Assembly: GCF_014648075.1 (NCBI RefSeq)
Contig: NZ_BMQK01000002.1
Span: 434,001 to 498,000 of the forward strand
Direction: 5' to 3'
DNA from: Streptomyces ruber
Lineage (GTDB): Bacteria > Actinomycetota > Actinomycetes > Streptomycetales > Streptomycetaceae
Length of the DNA: 64,000 nt
Of the stretch, positions 38,176 to 46,924 are shown piece after piece (position 1 is the first letter of the stretch; the number at the start of each line of letters is the position of its first letter). Below the pieces are notes generated by a model. It did no database searches. It saw only the letters and a program-made list of their open reading frames with translations, and was not told the origin of the DNA. The position numbers and the translations under genes are program-made.

Positions 38176-39066
38176 TCACGGATTCGGATGTCCCGGTTCC
38201 GGTTCCAGGAGCTCACGCAGGACGTGCCGCGCGGTGGACGCCATGGCCGGGTTCGTCCCGCGGTAGGCCCGCAGTTCCAGCAGCGCGACCGACAGGGCCC
38301 AGCCGCGGCCCCGCGCCCAGGCGGCGTCGTCGGCCCCCAGCGCGGCCCGGAAGACGGGGCGTGCGGAGGCGGGCAGGACGTACCAGGCCGCGAGCAGATC
38401 GACGGCCGGGTCGCCCAGGCCCAGGCAGCCGAAGTCGATGACGGCGCTGAGCCGGCCGCCGGCCGTCAGCACGTTCCCGGGCTGCAGGTCGGCGTGGATC
38501 CAGACCGGCGGGCCGGACGGGGCGGGGGACCGCAGGGCCGCCTCCCAGACGGCCTCCGCCGCGTCGGTGCCCACCTCCTCCCGCAGCTCCGCCAGGGCCG
38601 CGCGGGTCACCGGGTCCCGCTCGGCCAGGGGTTCGGCGCGGTAGGAGGGCGGGCCGCCGGCGGGGCCGGCGCGGTGCAGTGCGGTGACGAAGTCCGCCAG
38701 GTCGCGGGCGAGGGCGTCCGGGGCGGCGGCCCGGCCGGGCCGCGGGTTCTCCCCGTCCAGCCACCGGGACACCGACCACTCCCAGGGGAAGCCCCCGCCG
38801 GGCGCGCCCTTCACCAGGGGCACGGGCACGGGGACCGGCAGCTGCGGGGCGAGCCGCGGCAGCCAGGTGTGCTCCTTGCCGATGTCCCGCGCGGCGCCCT
38901 CGGTCCGGGGCAGCCGGACGACCAGGTCCGCGCCGAGCCGGAACATGGCGTTGGCGGTCCCGGCGGAGTCCACCGGGAGGACGGGGAGGCCGGCCCAGCG
39001 CGGGAACTGCGCGGTCACCAGGTGACGCACGAGGGCGGGGTCGACGGTGGTCTGCTCGGCTCGCAC
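38176..39066 (-). CDS. Aminoglycoside phosphotransferase (APH) family kinase-like protein
   Basis: 296 residues from GTG 39066 (MRAEQTTVDPALVRHLV), the start that matches family members; a TTG at 39102 would add 12. Kinase-fold features are VDSAGTANAMFRLGADLVVRLPR (nucleotide loop and Lys/Arg region), the Brenner motif VWIHADLQPGNVL and the metal-binding VIDFGCLGLGDPAVDLL. The active-site Asp residues are present, so it should phosphorylate a small molecule, though chromosomal members of this family are rarely real resistance genes. It is followed by aldO with a 105-base gap; no functional tie is known. Confidence 0.87.
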   Translation of the reverse strand: MRAEQTTVDPALVRHLVTAQFPRWAGLPVLPVDSAGTANAMFRLGADLVVRLPRTEGAARDIGKEHTWLPRLAPQLPVPVPVPLVKGAPGGGFPWEWSVSRWLDGENPRPGRAAAPDALARDLADFVTALHRAGPAGGPPSYRAEPLAERDPVTRAALAELREEVGTDAAEAVWEAALRSPAPSGPPVWIHADLQPGNVLTAGGRLSAVIDFGCLGLGDPAVDLLAAWYVLPASARPVFRAALGADDAAWARGRGWALSVALLELRAYRGTNPAMASTARHVLRELLEPEPGHPNP

Positions 39067-39195
39067 CGGGACATCCGAACGCTCCCGCGGCCCGTGCGTC
39101 AAGCGATTTCACCGGCGGCCGGCGGCGCCCGGGGTGTGCCCGGACGGCCCGTGACCTGTGTCACCCGCGGGCATCCCGCGGTGGCCGTGAGGGGA

Positions 39196-39217
39196 CCCGG
39201 CGCCCGTCGGCGCCGGG
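39196..39217. other. GC-rich hairpin upstream of the radical SAM gene
   Basis: CCCGGCGCC-CGTC-GGCGCCGGG, a perfect 9-bp stem with 4-base loop, 76 bases before the radical SAM start. It is in the promoter region rather than after a gene, so it may be a leader structure or an operator. Confidence 0.45.
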
Positions 39218-39292
39218 CGGGGGCATACCGTGAGGAGTCGAGAGCAAACGCCTGAGTGACCCCGGAGCGAGTCGGGAGCGAGGAGAAACGGG

Positions 39293-40618
39293 ATGGGCAG
39301 CCGTACGGCGCTGGTCGAGGATCTGATGGAACGGTTCCCGCACGTGCCGCGGGAGGCCGTCTTCAAGGAGGACCTGCTCAGGGGCGGGATCGCCTTCGAC
39401 AAGTCGGCCCTCACCGGCAACGAGGACGGTGACGTCAAGCCGAAGTCGTACTTCATCTTCTCCTTCGACCACGGCACCCTGCCCGAGCTGGGCGAGGCCG
39501 CGCTGAACCGACCGCCCGAGGAGATCATCCTCACCGGCGGCCCGTACGACCTGCGGCGCACCGTGGTCTCCGTGCGTGTGAACCCGTCCTCCCCGTACCG
39601 GGTCGCCGCCGACGAGCACGGCGTGCTCGGCCTCTACCTGGACGGCAGGCGGATCTCGGACGTCGGCGTCCCGCCGATGCCCGAGTACTACCGGCACAAG
39701 CTCTCCAACGGGAAGTCCGTGATGGAGGTCGCCCCGACCATCCAGTGGGGCTACCTGATCTACCTCACCGTCTTCCGGGTCTGCCAGTACTTCGGCGCCA
39801 AGGAGGAGTGCCAGTACTGCGACATCAACCACAACTGGCGCCAGCACAAGGCCGCCGGACGCCCCTACACGGGCGTGAAAGACGTCGAGGAGGTGCTGGA
39901 GGCCCTCGACATCATCAACCGGTACGACACCGCGAAGGCGTCCACCGCCTACACCCTCACCGGCGGCGCGATCACCAGCACGGTCTCCGGCCGTGACGAG
40001 GCCGACTTCTACGGCCACTACGCCAAGGCCATCGAGGAGCGCTTCCCGGGCCGCTGGATCGGCAAGGTCGTCGCCCAGGCGCTGCCGCGCGACGACGTGC
40101 AGCGGTTCAAGGACTACGGCGTGCAGATCTACCACCCGAACTACGAGGTGTGGGACGAGTACCTGTTCAAGATCTTCTGCCCCGGCAAGGAGCGCTACGT
40201 CGGCCGGGACGAGTGGCACAAGCGCGTCCTGGAGTCCGCGGAGGTCTTCGGCGCGCGCAACGTGATCCCGAACTTCGTCGCGGGCGTGGAGATGGCGGAG
40301 CCCTTCGGCTTCAAGACCGTCGACGAGGCCATCGCCTCCACCACCGAGGGCCTGCGCTTCTTCATGTCCCAGGGCATCACGCCCCGCTTCACCACCTGGT
40401 GCCCGGAGCCGACCACCCCGCTGGGCAAGGCCAACCCGCAGGGCGCGCCGCTGGAGTACCACATCCGGCTGCTCCAGGCGTACCGGCAGACGATGGAGGA
40501 CTTCGGGCTCTCCTCCCCGCCCGGATACGGCCCGCCCGGGCCCGGCCGCGCGGTGTTCTCCGTGAGCTCGTTCATGGACAGCCTGCCGGCGGTGGAGGAG
40601 GAGAACGCCACGGTCTGA
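39293..40618 (+). CDS. Radical SAM protein with atypical CX8CX2C motif
   Basis: 441-residue protein, ATG 39293 after GGAG. The only cysteine cluster that can hold the SAM-cleaving [4Fe-4S] is C164, C173, C176 (CQYFGAKEECQYCDINHNW), spacing X8 and X2 instead of the standard X3 and X2. It is followed by regular barrel elements: VEEVLEALDIINRYD, TAYTLTGGAITST (the GGE-like SAM loop reads TGG), ARNVIPNFVAGVEMAEPFGF and GITPRFTTWCPEPTTPLG. The N-terminal 150 residues are a separate alpha/beta part. It stands alone, with no carrier peptide or pathway gene beside it, so the substrate is unknown. Confidence 0.75.
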   Translation: MGSRTALVEDLMERFPHVPREAVFKEDLLRGGIAFDKSALTGNEDGDVKPKSYFIFSFDHGTLPELGEAALNRPPEEIILTGGPYDLRRTVVSVRVNPSSPYRVAADEHGVLGLYLDGRRISDVGVPPMPEYYRHKLSNGKSVMEVAPTIQWGYLIYLTVFRVCQYFGAKEECQYCDINHNWRQHKAAGRPYTGVKDVEEVLEALDIINRYDTAKASTAYTLTGGAITSTVSGRDEADFYGHYAKAIEERFPGRWIGKVVAQALPRDDVQRFKDYGVQIYHPNYEVWDEYLFKIFCPGKERYVGRDEWHKRVLESAEVFGARNVIPNFVAGVEMAEPFGFKTVDEAIASTTEGLRFFMSQGITPRFTTWCPEPTTPLGKANPQGAPLEYHIRLLQAYRQTMEDFGLSSPPGYGPPGPGRAVFSVSSFMDSLPAVEEENATV

Positions 40619-40727
40619 ACCGGGCGTCCGCACCGGTCGGCTGCGCAACTCCCGTGACCGGTGAGGCCATTGGGACTCCAGTACGTCAGCATGTCCGAGG
40701 TTTCCCCTCCAAGGACGCGGGAGACCC

Positions 40728-41519
40728 ATGCCCGACCTGCCCAAGCCCCAGGACGCCACCGAGGCCACGCTGCTCTCGGAATGCTGGGACGCGGTCCTGT
40801 CGTACGCCGGTCTGTGCACCTCGGGCTCGTCCTCGGGGTCCCGGCTGGCCACCGAGGCGTTCACGCGAGGCGTCCGGCGGGCGCGCGCCGAGGAGGCCCG
40901 CGCCGGCCGGGGCCCGGGCCGCCGGGCGCCGCGGCTGCCGCGCATCCCGTTCCGGCCGGCGTCGGTGCGTACCACGGCCGCGTCCTGGGAGGCCGCGGGG
41001 GAGGGCCACCTGCTCGACCCCGGCCTGCGGCTCCGGCCCCACTCGGAGGGCGCCGCCCGGCACACCGACCCGCCCCTCACGCCCCGGCCGGCACCGGCGG
41101 CGCCGACGGGCCGGGGCGGCCCCGAGCCGGCCCCGCAGGACGAGGGAACGACTCCCACCGGGATCCCGCACCGCCCGATGGAGCCCACCCGCTCCACGGA
41201 CGCCTCCTGTCACGCCCGCTACGAGGTCGTCGACGAGTGGCCGGACGGCTTCCAGGCCACGGTCACCGTCACCTCCCCCACCTCCCCCCGCGCCCTCGAC
41301 GACTGGCGCATCGGCTGGACCTTCCCCGACGGCCAGCGCGTCGACCACATGTGGGACGGCTCCTTCCCCCAGGACGACGCCCGCGTCACGGCCGACCACA
41401 ACAGATCCGTCACCGCCGGGGCCCCCTTCGGCGTCGGCTTCGTCGGTTCCCTGCGGAACGGCAACGGCGCCCCGCAGCGGTTCACGCTGAACGGGAGCCC
41501 TTGCGCCACGGTGCGCTGA
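40728..41519 (+). CDS. Cellulose-binding (CBM2-like) protein without a signal peptide
   Basis: 263 residues, ATG 40728 after GGGAGACCC. Residues 10-55 (ATEATLLSECWDAVLSYAGL..., SRLATEAFTRGVRRAR) recall region 2 of sigma-70-like proteins. A Pro/Arg/Gly-rich linker runs from 60 to 155. Residues 160-263 look like a family 2 carbohydrate-binding module: CHARYEVVDEWPDGFQATVTV, a DDWRIGWTF strand, GSF, and terminal FTLNGSPC, with Cys at each end as in CBM2 and aromatic residues on the binding face. No signal peptide or Tat motif exists, so either it is cytoplasmic or is exported some other way. Confidence 0.7.
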   Translation: MPDLPKPQDATEATLLSECWDAVLSYAGLCTSGSSSGSRLATEAFTRGVRRARAEEARAGRGPGRRAPRLPRIPFRPASVRTTAASWEAAGEGHLLDPGLRLRPHSEGAARHTDPPLTPRPAPAAPTGRGGPEPAPQDEGTTPTGIPHRPMEPTRSTDASCHARYEVVDEWPDGFQATVTVTSPTSPRALDDWRIGWTFPDGQRVDHMWDGSFPQDDARVTADHNRSVTAGAPFGVGFVGSLRNGNGAPQRFTLNGSPCATVR

Positions 41520-41530
41520 GTAATAACCGG

Positions 41531-41561
41531 TTGACGATGCCGCCCGGCGCCCCGCTAGGGT
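41531..41561 (+). promoter_or_regulatory. Promoter upstream of the small ORF and rsgA
   Basis: TTGACG (41531-41536) and TAGGGT (41556-41561) with a 19-base spacer, in an otherwise AT-richer stretch starting 11 bases after the CBM2 gene stop. Confidence 0.55.
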
Positions 41562-41634
41562 GAGGGCGTTCCGCAGGGAACACGAACCCGAGGACCTCGA
41601 GGAGGTCCCGAGAGCACGGACGGAGGTGCTGACG

Positions 41635-41706
41635 ATGGCTGTCACCGCGACGAGCGCTGCGCGCGTTCACGAACCCATCAAGTCCACCTCCGTGGCCGCC
41701 GGCTGA
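41635..41706 (+). CDS. 23-residue peptide ORF in the rsgA leader
   Basis: ATG 41635 with a very good ribosome binding site (GGAGGTGCTGACG) encodes MAVTATSAARVHEPIKSTSV and ends AAG, stop at 41706, 62 bases before rsgA. Third positions are mostly C or G. It follows a clear promoter at 41531. It may be a leader peptide that affects translation of rsgA, or a functional micro-protein. No family recognised. Confidence 0.5.
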   Translation: MAVTATSAARVHEPIKSTSVAAG

Positions 41707-41768
41707 CGCCCAGTCACATCCTCGCGCGTTCACGCGCACGCCGGGGCCGCCCCTGTGAAGGGTCTCCC

Positions 41769-42899
41769 TTGACTTCCCTCCCTCCTCGTTCCTCCTCCTC
41801 TCCGTCTTCCCCCTCTGCCTCCTCCGCCGGCGCGCTCGCCCCCTACGGCTGGGACCGGGCCTGGGCCGAGTCCTTCGCCCCGTACGCCGCCCAAGGGCTC
41901 GTCCCCGGCCGGGTGGTGCGCGTCGACCGCGGCCGGTGCGACGTCGTGACCGCCGAGGGGGTGCTGCGCGCGGACACCGAGTACGTGACGCCGCGCGACC
42001 CCCAGCGGGTCGTCTGCACCGGCGACTGGGTCGCCGTGGACCCGGGCGGCAGTCCCCGTTACGTACGGACGTACCTGCCGCGCCGTACCTCCTTCCTGCG
42101 CTCCACCTCCTCCAAGCGGTCCGAGGGACAGGTCCTCGCCGCCAACGTCGACCACGCCGCCGTCGCCGTCTCCCTCGCCGCCGAACTCGACCTCGGCCGC
42201 GTCGAGCGTTTCCTCGCGCTCGCCTGGGAGTCCGGGGCGCAGCCCGTCGTCGTGCTCACCAAGGCCGACCTCGTGCCGGACACGGCGACGGTCGCGCATC
42301 TCGTGGCGGACGTGGCGGCGTCCGCGCCGGGTGTGCAGGTGCTGCCGGTCAGCGCCGTCACCGGGGACGGCGTCGACATCCTGGGCGCGGTGCTCGCCGG
42401 CGGCACCTCCGTGCTGCTCGGGCAGTCCGGCGCGGGCAAGTCCTCCCTGGCCAACGCGCTGCTCGGCGAGGACGTCATGGACGTGCAGGCCGCGCGTGAC
42501 GTGGACGGCAAGGGCCGCCACACCACGACCACGCGCAACCTCCTCCCGCTGCCCGGCGGCGGGGCGCTCATCGACACCCCCGGGCTGCGCGGCGTCGGCC
42601 TGTGGGACGCCGGGAGCGGGGTCGGCCAGGTGTTCGCGGAGATCGGGGAACTGGCCGCCGGCTGCCGGTTCCACGACTGCGCGCACGACGCGGAGCCGGG
42701 GTGCGCGGTGCTCGCCGCCGTCGCGTCCGGCACGCTGCCCGGGCGGCGGCTCGACAGCTACCGCAAGCTCCTCCGCGAGAACCAGTACATCGTCGCCAAG
42801 ACCGACGCGCGGCTGCGCGCGGAGATGCGCCGGGAGTGGAAGCGCCGGGGCGCGGAGGGGCGGGCGGCGATGGAGATCAAGCGGGGCCGCCGGATGTAG
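41769..42899 (+). CDS. rsgA: Ribosome small-subunit GTPase RsgA
   Basis: 376-residue circularly permuted GTPase that helps late maturation of the 30S subunit. The motif order is permuted: G4 TKAD (about residue 160) comes before G1 GQSGAGKSSL (about 220) and G3 DTPG (about 260). An N-terminal OB-like domain (GRVVRVDRGRCDVVTAEG) and a C-terminal zinc site (CRFHDCAHDAEPGC) complete the family layout. The TTG start at 41769 is supported by AAGGG six bases upstream. The first 25 residues are a Ser/Pro-rich tail. A 23-codon ORF precedes it on the same transcript. Confidence 0.93.
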   Translation: MTSLPPRSSSSPSSPSASSAGALAPYGWDRAWAESFAPYAAQGLVPGRVVRVDRGRCDVVTAEGVLRADTEYVTPRDPQRVVCTGDWVAVDPGGSPRYVRTYLPRRTSFLRSTSSKRSEGQVLAANVDHAAVAVSLAAELDLGRVERFLALAWESGAQPVVVLTKADLVPDTATVAHLVADVAASAPGVQVLPVSAVTGDGVDILGAVLAGGTSVLLGQSGAGKSSLANALLGEDVMDVQAARDVDGKGRHTTTTRNLLPLPGGGALIDTPGLRGVGLWDAGSGVGQVFAEIGELAAGCRFHDCAHDAEPGCAVLAAVASGTLPGRRLDSYRKLLRENQYIVAKTDARLRAEMRREWKRRGAEGRAAMEIKRGRRM

Positions 42900-43002
42900 C
42901 GGAGCCACCGGACACGGCGGGCGGGCCGCCGGCGCACGGGCCGGCACCGCCGTGTCCGATTCCCGCCAGCCCGGCCGCCGCCGGTCCCGCAGACTGGAGG
43001 GC

Positions 43003-44505
43003 GTGGACGACGACGGGACCAGGTACGGCATCAGCGACGAGACCAGGGACGAGACCAGGTACGAGGCGGTGCGGAGCAGGGACGCCCGGTTCGACGGGGT
43101 GTTCTTCTTCGCCGTCGTCACGACCGGCATCTACTGCCGGCCCAGTTGCCCGGCGGTGACACCGAAGCGGCACAACGTGCGGTACTTCCGGTCCGCCGCG
43201 GCCGCCCAGGGCGCCGGGTTCCGGGCCTGCCGGCGGTGCCGGCCGGACGCCGTGCCCGGCTCCGCCGAGTGGAACGTACGCGCGGACGTCGTCGGCCGCG
43301 CCATGCGCATGATCGGTGACGGCGTGGTCGACCGGGAGGGCGTCGCCGGGCTGGCCGCCCGCCTCGGCTACAGCGCCCGCCAGGTGCAGCGGCAGCTCAC
43401 CGCCGAGGTGGGCGCCGGTCCCGTGGCGGTGGCGCGGGCCCAGCGGGCACACTCCGCGCGCGTGCTGCTGCAGACCACCGGTCTGCCGGTCACGCACATC
43501 GCGTTCGCGTCCGGGTTCGCCAGCGTCCGGCAGTTCAACGACACGATCCGCGCCGTGTACGCGGCCACGCCCACGCGGCTGCGCGCCGCCGCCTCCGGCC
43601 GGGACGCCCGGGCCCGGCGGGAGGCCGCCCCGGCCGCCGGGATCCCGCTGCGGCTCGCGTACCGGGGCCCGTACCGGGCGGACGCCGTCTTCGACCTGCT
43701 GGCCGCCGAGGCGCTCCCGGCCGTCGAGGAGGTGAGCGGCCCGCCCGGGCGCCGTACCTACCGGCGCACGCTCCGGCTGCCGTACGGCACCGGGACCGCC
43801 GCGGTCGACGAGCCACCGGGTGGCGGCCGGGCCGGACGCGCCGAGCAGCCGGGGAGCGGACCGGTCCGGCACGGCGGGTGGCTGGACGCCCGCATCCGCC
43901 TCACCGATCCCCGTGACCTCACCACCGCCGTCCAGCGGCTGCGCCGGCTGTTCGACCTGGACGCCGACCCGTACGCCGTGGACGAGCGTCTCGGCCGCGA
44001 CCCGAGGCTCGCCCCGCTGGTGGCCGCCCGCCCCGGACTGCGGTGCCCCGGTACCGCCGACCCGGGGGAACTGGCCGTCCGGGCGCTCGTGGGGACGGAG
44101 GAGGCGGCCCGGTTGGTACAGGCGTACGGGAAGGCCCTGGACGCGCCGTACGGAACGCTCACCCACCTGTTCCCCGAACCCGCCGTCCTGGCGGCCGCCG
44201 TCCCGCCCGGCGAACCGCTCGGCGCCCTGGCCACCGCGCTCGCGGACGGGACGCTGCGGCTCGACGCGGGAGCCGACCGCGACGAGGCGCAGCGGGTCCT
44301 GCGCGCGCTGCCGGGCATGGACGCCCGTACGGCCGCCGTGATCCGCGCCCGCGCCCTCGGCGACCCCGACGTGGCCCCGCCGGACGCGGACGCCCCCGAC
44401 ACCTGGCGCCCCTGGCGCTCGTACGCCCTGCGCCACCTGACCACCGCGAACACCACCGCGAACACCACCGCGAGCCAGTCGCGGCGAGAGGAAGCCGGAG
44501 TCTGA
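43003..44505 (+). CDS. alkA: Ada-AlkA fusion: alkylation-responsive regulator with 3-methyladenine DNA glycosylase
   Basis: 500 residues, GTG 43003 with a leaderless-type CAGACT seven bases before. Residues 10-85 are the Ada zinc domain with its four cysteines (GIYCRPSCP and FRACRRCRP), whose Cys accepts methyl from phosphotriesters. Residues 90-190 hold AraC-type helix-turn-helices (GVAGLAARLGYSARQVQRQLTAEV, VTHIAFASGFASVRQFNDTIR). Residues 205-500 are an AlkA glycosylase with LPGMDARTAAVIRARALGDPDVAPPDADAPD, the helix-hairpin-helix and catalytic Asp region. It excises alkylated purines and activates the adaptive response. The ogt gene starts one base after its stop. Confidence 0.93.
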   Translation: MDDDGTRYGISDETRDETRYEAVRSRDARFDGVFFFAVVTTGIYCRPSCPAVTPKRHNVRYFRSAAAAQGAGFRACRRCRPDAVPGSAEWNVRADVVGRAMRMIGDGVVDREGVAGLAARLGYSARQVQRQLTAEVGAGPVAVARAQRAHSARVLLQTTGLPVTHIAFASGFASVRQFNDTIRAVYAATPTRLRAAASGRDARARREAAPAAGIPLRLAYRGPYRADAVFDLLAAEALPAVEEVSGPPGRRTYRRTLRLPYGTGTAAVDEPPGGGRAGRAEQPGSGPVRHGGWLDARIRLTDPRDLTTAVQRLRRLFDLDADPYAVDERLGRDPRLAPLVAARPGLRCPGTADPGELAVRALVGTEEAARLVQAYGKALDAPYGTLTHLFPEPAVLAAAVPPGEPLGALATALADGTLRLDAGADRDEAQRVLRALPGMDARTAAVIRARALGDPDVAPPDADAPDTWRPWRSYALRHLTTANTTANTTASQSRREEAGV

Positions 44506-44506
44506 C

Positions 44507-45025
44507 ATGCCCCAGCACGCGAACGTGTCCCAGCACACCTGTTACACGCACCTCGACAGCCCCGTCGGCCGGCTGCTGCTCACCGCCGACGACTCCGGCG
44601 CCCTGACGTCCCTGTCCGTGCCCGGCCAGAAGGGCGGCCGGGTGGAGCAGCCGGAGTGGCGGCACGAGCCGCGGCTGTTCGCCGAGGCGGCGGAGCAGCT
44701 CGCCGCGTACTTCGCCGGTGAGCTCAAGGAGTTCGGGCTCCGGCTGAGCAGCAGCGGGACCGCGTTCCGCGAGCGGGTCTGGGCCGCCCTCGCCGACGTG
44801 CCGTACGGAGCGACGGCGACGTACGGCGAGATCGCCGCGCGCATCGGCGCCCCGCGCGCCGCCGTCCGGGCCGTGGGCGGCGCGATCGGCGCCAACCCGC
44901 TGCTGATCGTCCGCCCCTGCCACCGGGTCATCGGCGCGAACGGGACCCTCACCGGGTACGCGGGCGGCCTCGACCGCAAGCTCCGGCTGCTCACCCTGGA
45001 GGGCGCGCTGCCGTCCGCGGTCTGA
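44507..45025 (+). CDS. ogt: Methylated-DNA-[protein]-cysteine S-methyltransferase
   Basis: 172-residue suicide enzyme that takes methyl groups from O6-methylguanine. The acceptor cysteine is in RPCHRVIGANGTLTGYAGG, and the helix-turn-helix part is VPYGATATYGEIAARIGAPRAAVRAVGGAIGANPL with the arginine finger. Length fits Ogt. It begins one base after the Ada-AlkA stop and is therefore translated with it. The N-terminal extension MPQHANVSQHTCYTH is slightly longer than usual. Confidence 0.95.
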   Translation: MPQHANVSQHTCYTHLDSPVGRLLLTADDSGALTSLSVPGQKGGRVEQPEWRHEPRLFAEAAEQLAAYFAGELKEFGLRLSSSGTAFRERVWAALADVPYGATATYGEIAARIGAPRAAVRAVGGAIGANPLLIVRPCHRVIGANGTLTGYAGGLDRKLRLLTLEGALPSAV

Positions 45026-45115
45026 TCCGCACCACCCGGCGGCCGCCCGGGGTCCCCGATCGGTTTTTCCGGATGCCCCGTTTCCAAGTCGCCGCAGCGG
45101 TGGACAATTAGGGGC

Positions 45116-46924
45116 ATGAGCCATCAGGGGGAGAGGCCCACCGGTCATGAGGACGACTGGTGGAGGCAGTTGTACGACGACTCCGTCGACGACGCGGGGC
45201 CCACGGCCGCGGCCGATTCCCTCGACGACCGGTTCGCCTCGGCGGCGGGCACGGTGGGGAAGGGGGCGGGGACGCCGCCTCCGCCCCCGCCGCCGGTGTC
45301 GGACGTCCCGCCCTCGCCCGGCGCGGACGGGACGCCGCCCGCAGAGACCCCCGGGGCCTCCGGGGTCTCCGGGGCTCCTGGAGTGCCCGGGCAGCGCGGG
45401 CCCGCTCCGTACGACCGGTCCCCGGCGCCCGGCGGGCAGGAGCCCGCCGACCGGCCCCCGAGCGACGGTCCCGTTCCACGGTCCGCGCCCGGGGCGGCAC
45501 CCTGGGAACCCCCGCCCGCCGACCCGCCGGGCCCGGTGTCCTTCCCGCCCGGCCCCAAGCCGCCGGGCTACCGCGCGGAGGCCCCCCGCGCGGTACGCCC
45601 GCCCACGCACGCGCCCCGCACCAGCCGCCCGCCGACCCAGCCACCGGGCGCGGCGGCGCCCCCGTCCCGTCCTCCCGCCGACGCCGCCCCGACCGGTTTC
45701 CGCCCGCCGCCCGGCAGCCCCTGGTCCACCGCGACCCCGCTGCCCGACGCCCTGCCACCGGACCCGCGCGACGCCCCACCGCCCGACGCCCCCCAGACCA
45801 CGGCCACCCCGCGCCCCACCGCTCCCGGCCCGGCGGCCCCCACACCCGCCACCCCCGAACCGGCGGCCGCGCAGCAGCCGCCCCCCGTTCCCACCGCCCC
45901 CCACCCGTCCGACAACGCCACCCTCGTCACCGGTCCCCGCCCCGACTCTCCCGCCCACCTGGGTTCCCGTCCGCCCACCTACGACGGGGAGCCCGGCGCG
46001 CTGCCCGCCGCCGACCCGGACGGGCTCGACGAGCTCGTCGCGGACACCGTGCTGGACGGGGCGCGTCATGGGACGTACACGCTGCGGGCGGCGTCGGGGC
46101 GCGGGGACTCCGCGCGGTTCCGGGGCGAGCCGCGCCGGGACGCGCTGCTCACCGCCCGGTTCGGCACCGGCGAACAGGCGCTGGTGCTCGTCGCGGTGGC
46201 GACCGGCGCCCGCGCCGTACCGGGCGCGCACAGGGCGGCGGCCGAGGCGTGCCGCTGGATCGGGCGGGCCGTGGGCCACCACCACGCCCGGCTCGTCGAG
46301 GACATCCGCGACGCCCGTCGCGGCGACCTCAAGTCCGGGCTGCACCGGCTCACCGACCGCAGCCTCGGCAGGCTGCGCGTCACCGCCGCCGAGCGCGGCC
46401 TCGATCCGGACGAGTACACGGCCTCGCTCCGCTGCCTGCTGCTCCCGGCCGACCCGGAGTGCCGTACCCGCGTGTTCTTCGGCGTGGGCGCCGGCGGGCT
46501 GTTCCGGCTGCGGGACGACGAGTGGCAGGACATAGAGCCACGAGCCGCCGAGGGAGCGGGCGCGCCCGTGCTGGGATTCGGGTCGCTGCCCCACGAGACC
46601 GCCGACGGCGACCGCCTGACCATGCACCTCGGCGTCGTGCCTCCGCCGAGCCCGTACTCGGCGCACCACCGGGTCGGGGCCGAGGGCCCGCCCCGCGAGC
46701 CCTTCCGCTTCCGTGCCTCCGTCGCCCGCCCGGGCGACACGCTCCTGCTGTGCAGCGCGGGGTTCGCCGACCCGCTGCGCGGCGAACCCTCGCTCGCCGA
46801 GCATCTCGCGGGCCGCTGGGCGGGCGCGAAACCGCCGGGCCTCGCCGCGTTCCTCGCCGACACGCAGGTACGGGTGAAGGGGTACGCGGACGACCGTACG
46901 GCCGTCGCCGTCTGGGAGGCGTGA
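45116..46924 (+). CDS. PP2C-like protein with long Pro-rich N-terminus, catalytic acids partly missing
   Basis: 602 residues, ATG 45116; GACAAT lies seven bases upstream, so it may be leaderless. Residues 1-300 are disordered and Pro/Ala/Gly-rich. Residues 310-600 have the order of a PP2C fold: ALVLVAVATGARAVPGAH where the metal-binding DGMGG should be, AAAEACRWIGRAVG, TDRSLGRL, a TRVFFGVGAGGLFRLRDDEWQ strand pair, RPGDTLLLCSAGFADPL and the final GYADDRTAVAVWEA. The DDxT end is kept but the first metal motif is not, so activity is doubtful. Annotation elsewhere is usually protein phosphatase 2C domain protein; a pseudophosphatase is possible. Confidence 0.75.
   Translation: MSHQGERPTGHEDDWWRQLYDDSVDDAGPTAAADSLDDRFASAAGTVGKGAGTPPPPPPPVSDVPPSPGADGTPPAETPGASGVSGAPGVPGQRGPAPYDRSPAPGGQEPADRPPSDGPVPRSAPGAAPWEPPPADPPGPVSFPPGPKPPGYRAEAPRAVRPPTHAPRTSRPPTQPPGAAAPPSRPPADAAPTGFRPPPGSPWSTATPLPDALPPDPRDAPPPDAPQTTATPRPTAPGPAAPTPATPEPAAAQQPPPVPTAPHPSDNATLVTGPRPDSPAHLGSRPPTYDGEPGALPAADPDGLDELVADTVLDGARHGTYTLRAASGRGDSARFRGEPRRDALLTARFGTGEQALVLVAVATGARAVPGAHRAAAEACRWIGRAVGHHHARLVEDIRDARRGDLKSGLHRLTDRSLGRLRVTAAERGLDPDEYTASLRCLLLPADPECRTRVFFGVGAGGLFRLRDDEWQDIEPRAAEGAGAPVLGFGSLPHETADGDRLTMHLGVVPPPSPYSAHHRVGAEGPPREPFRFRASVARPGDTLLLCSAGFADPLRGEPSLAEHLAGRWAGAKPPGLAAFLADTQVRVKGYADDRTAVAVWEA

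Noticed and set aside
38176..39066. Kinase-like gene considered as an aminoglycoside resistance determinant
   Set aside because: Family membership alone does not show resistance; no antibiotic cluster adjoins it.
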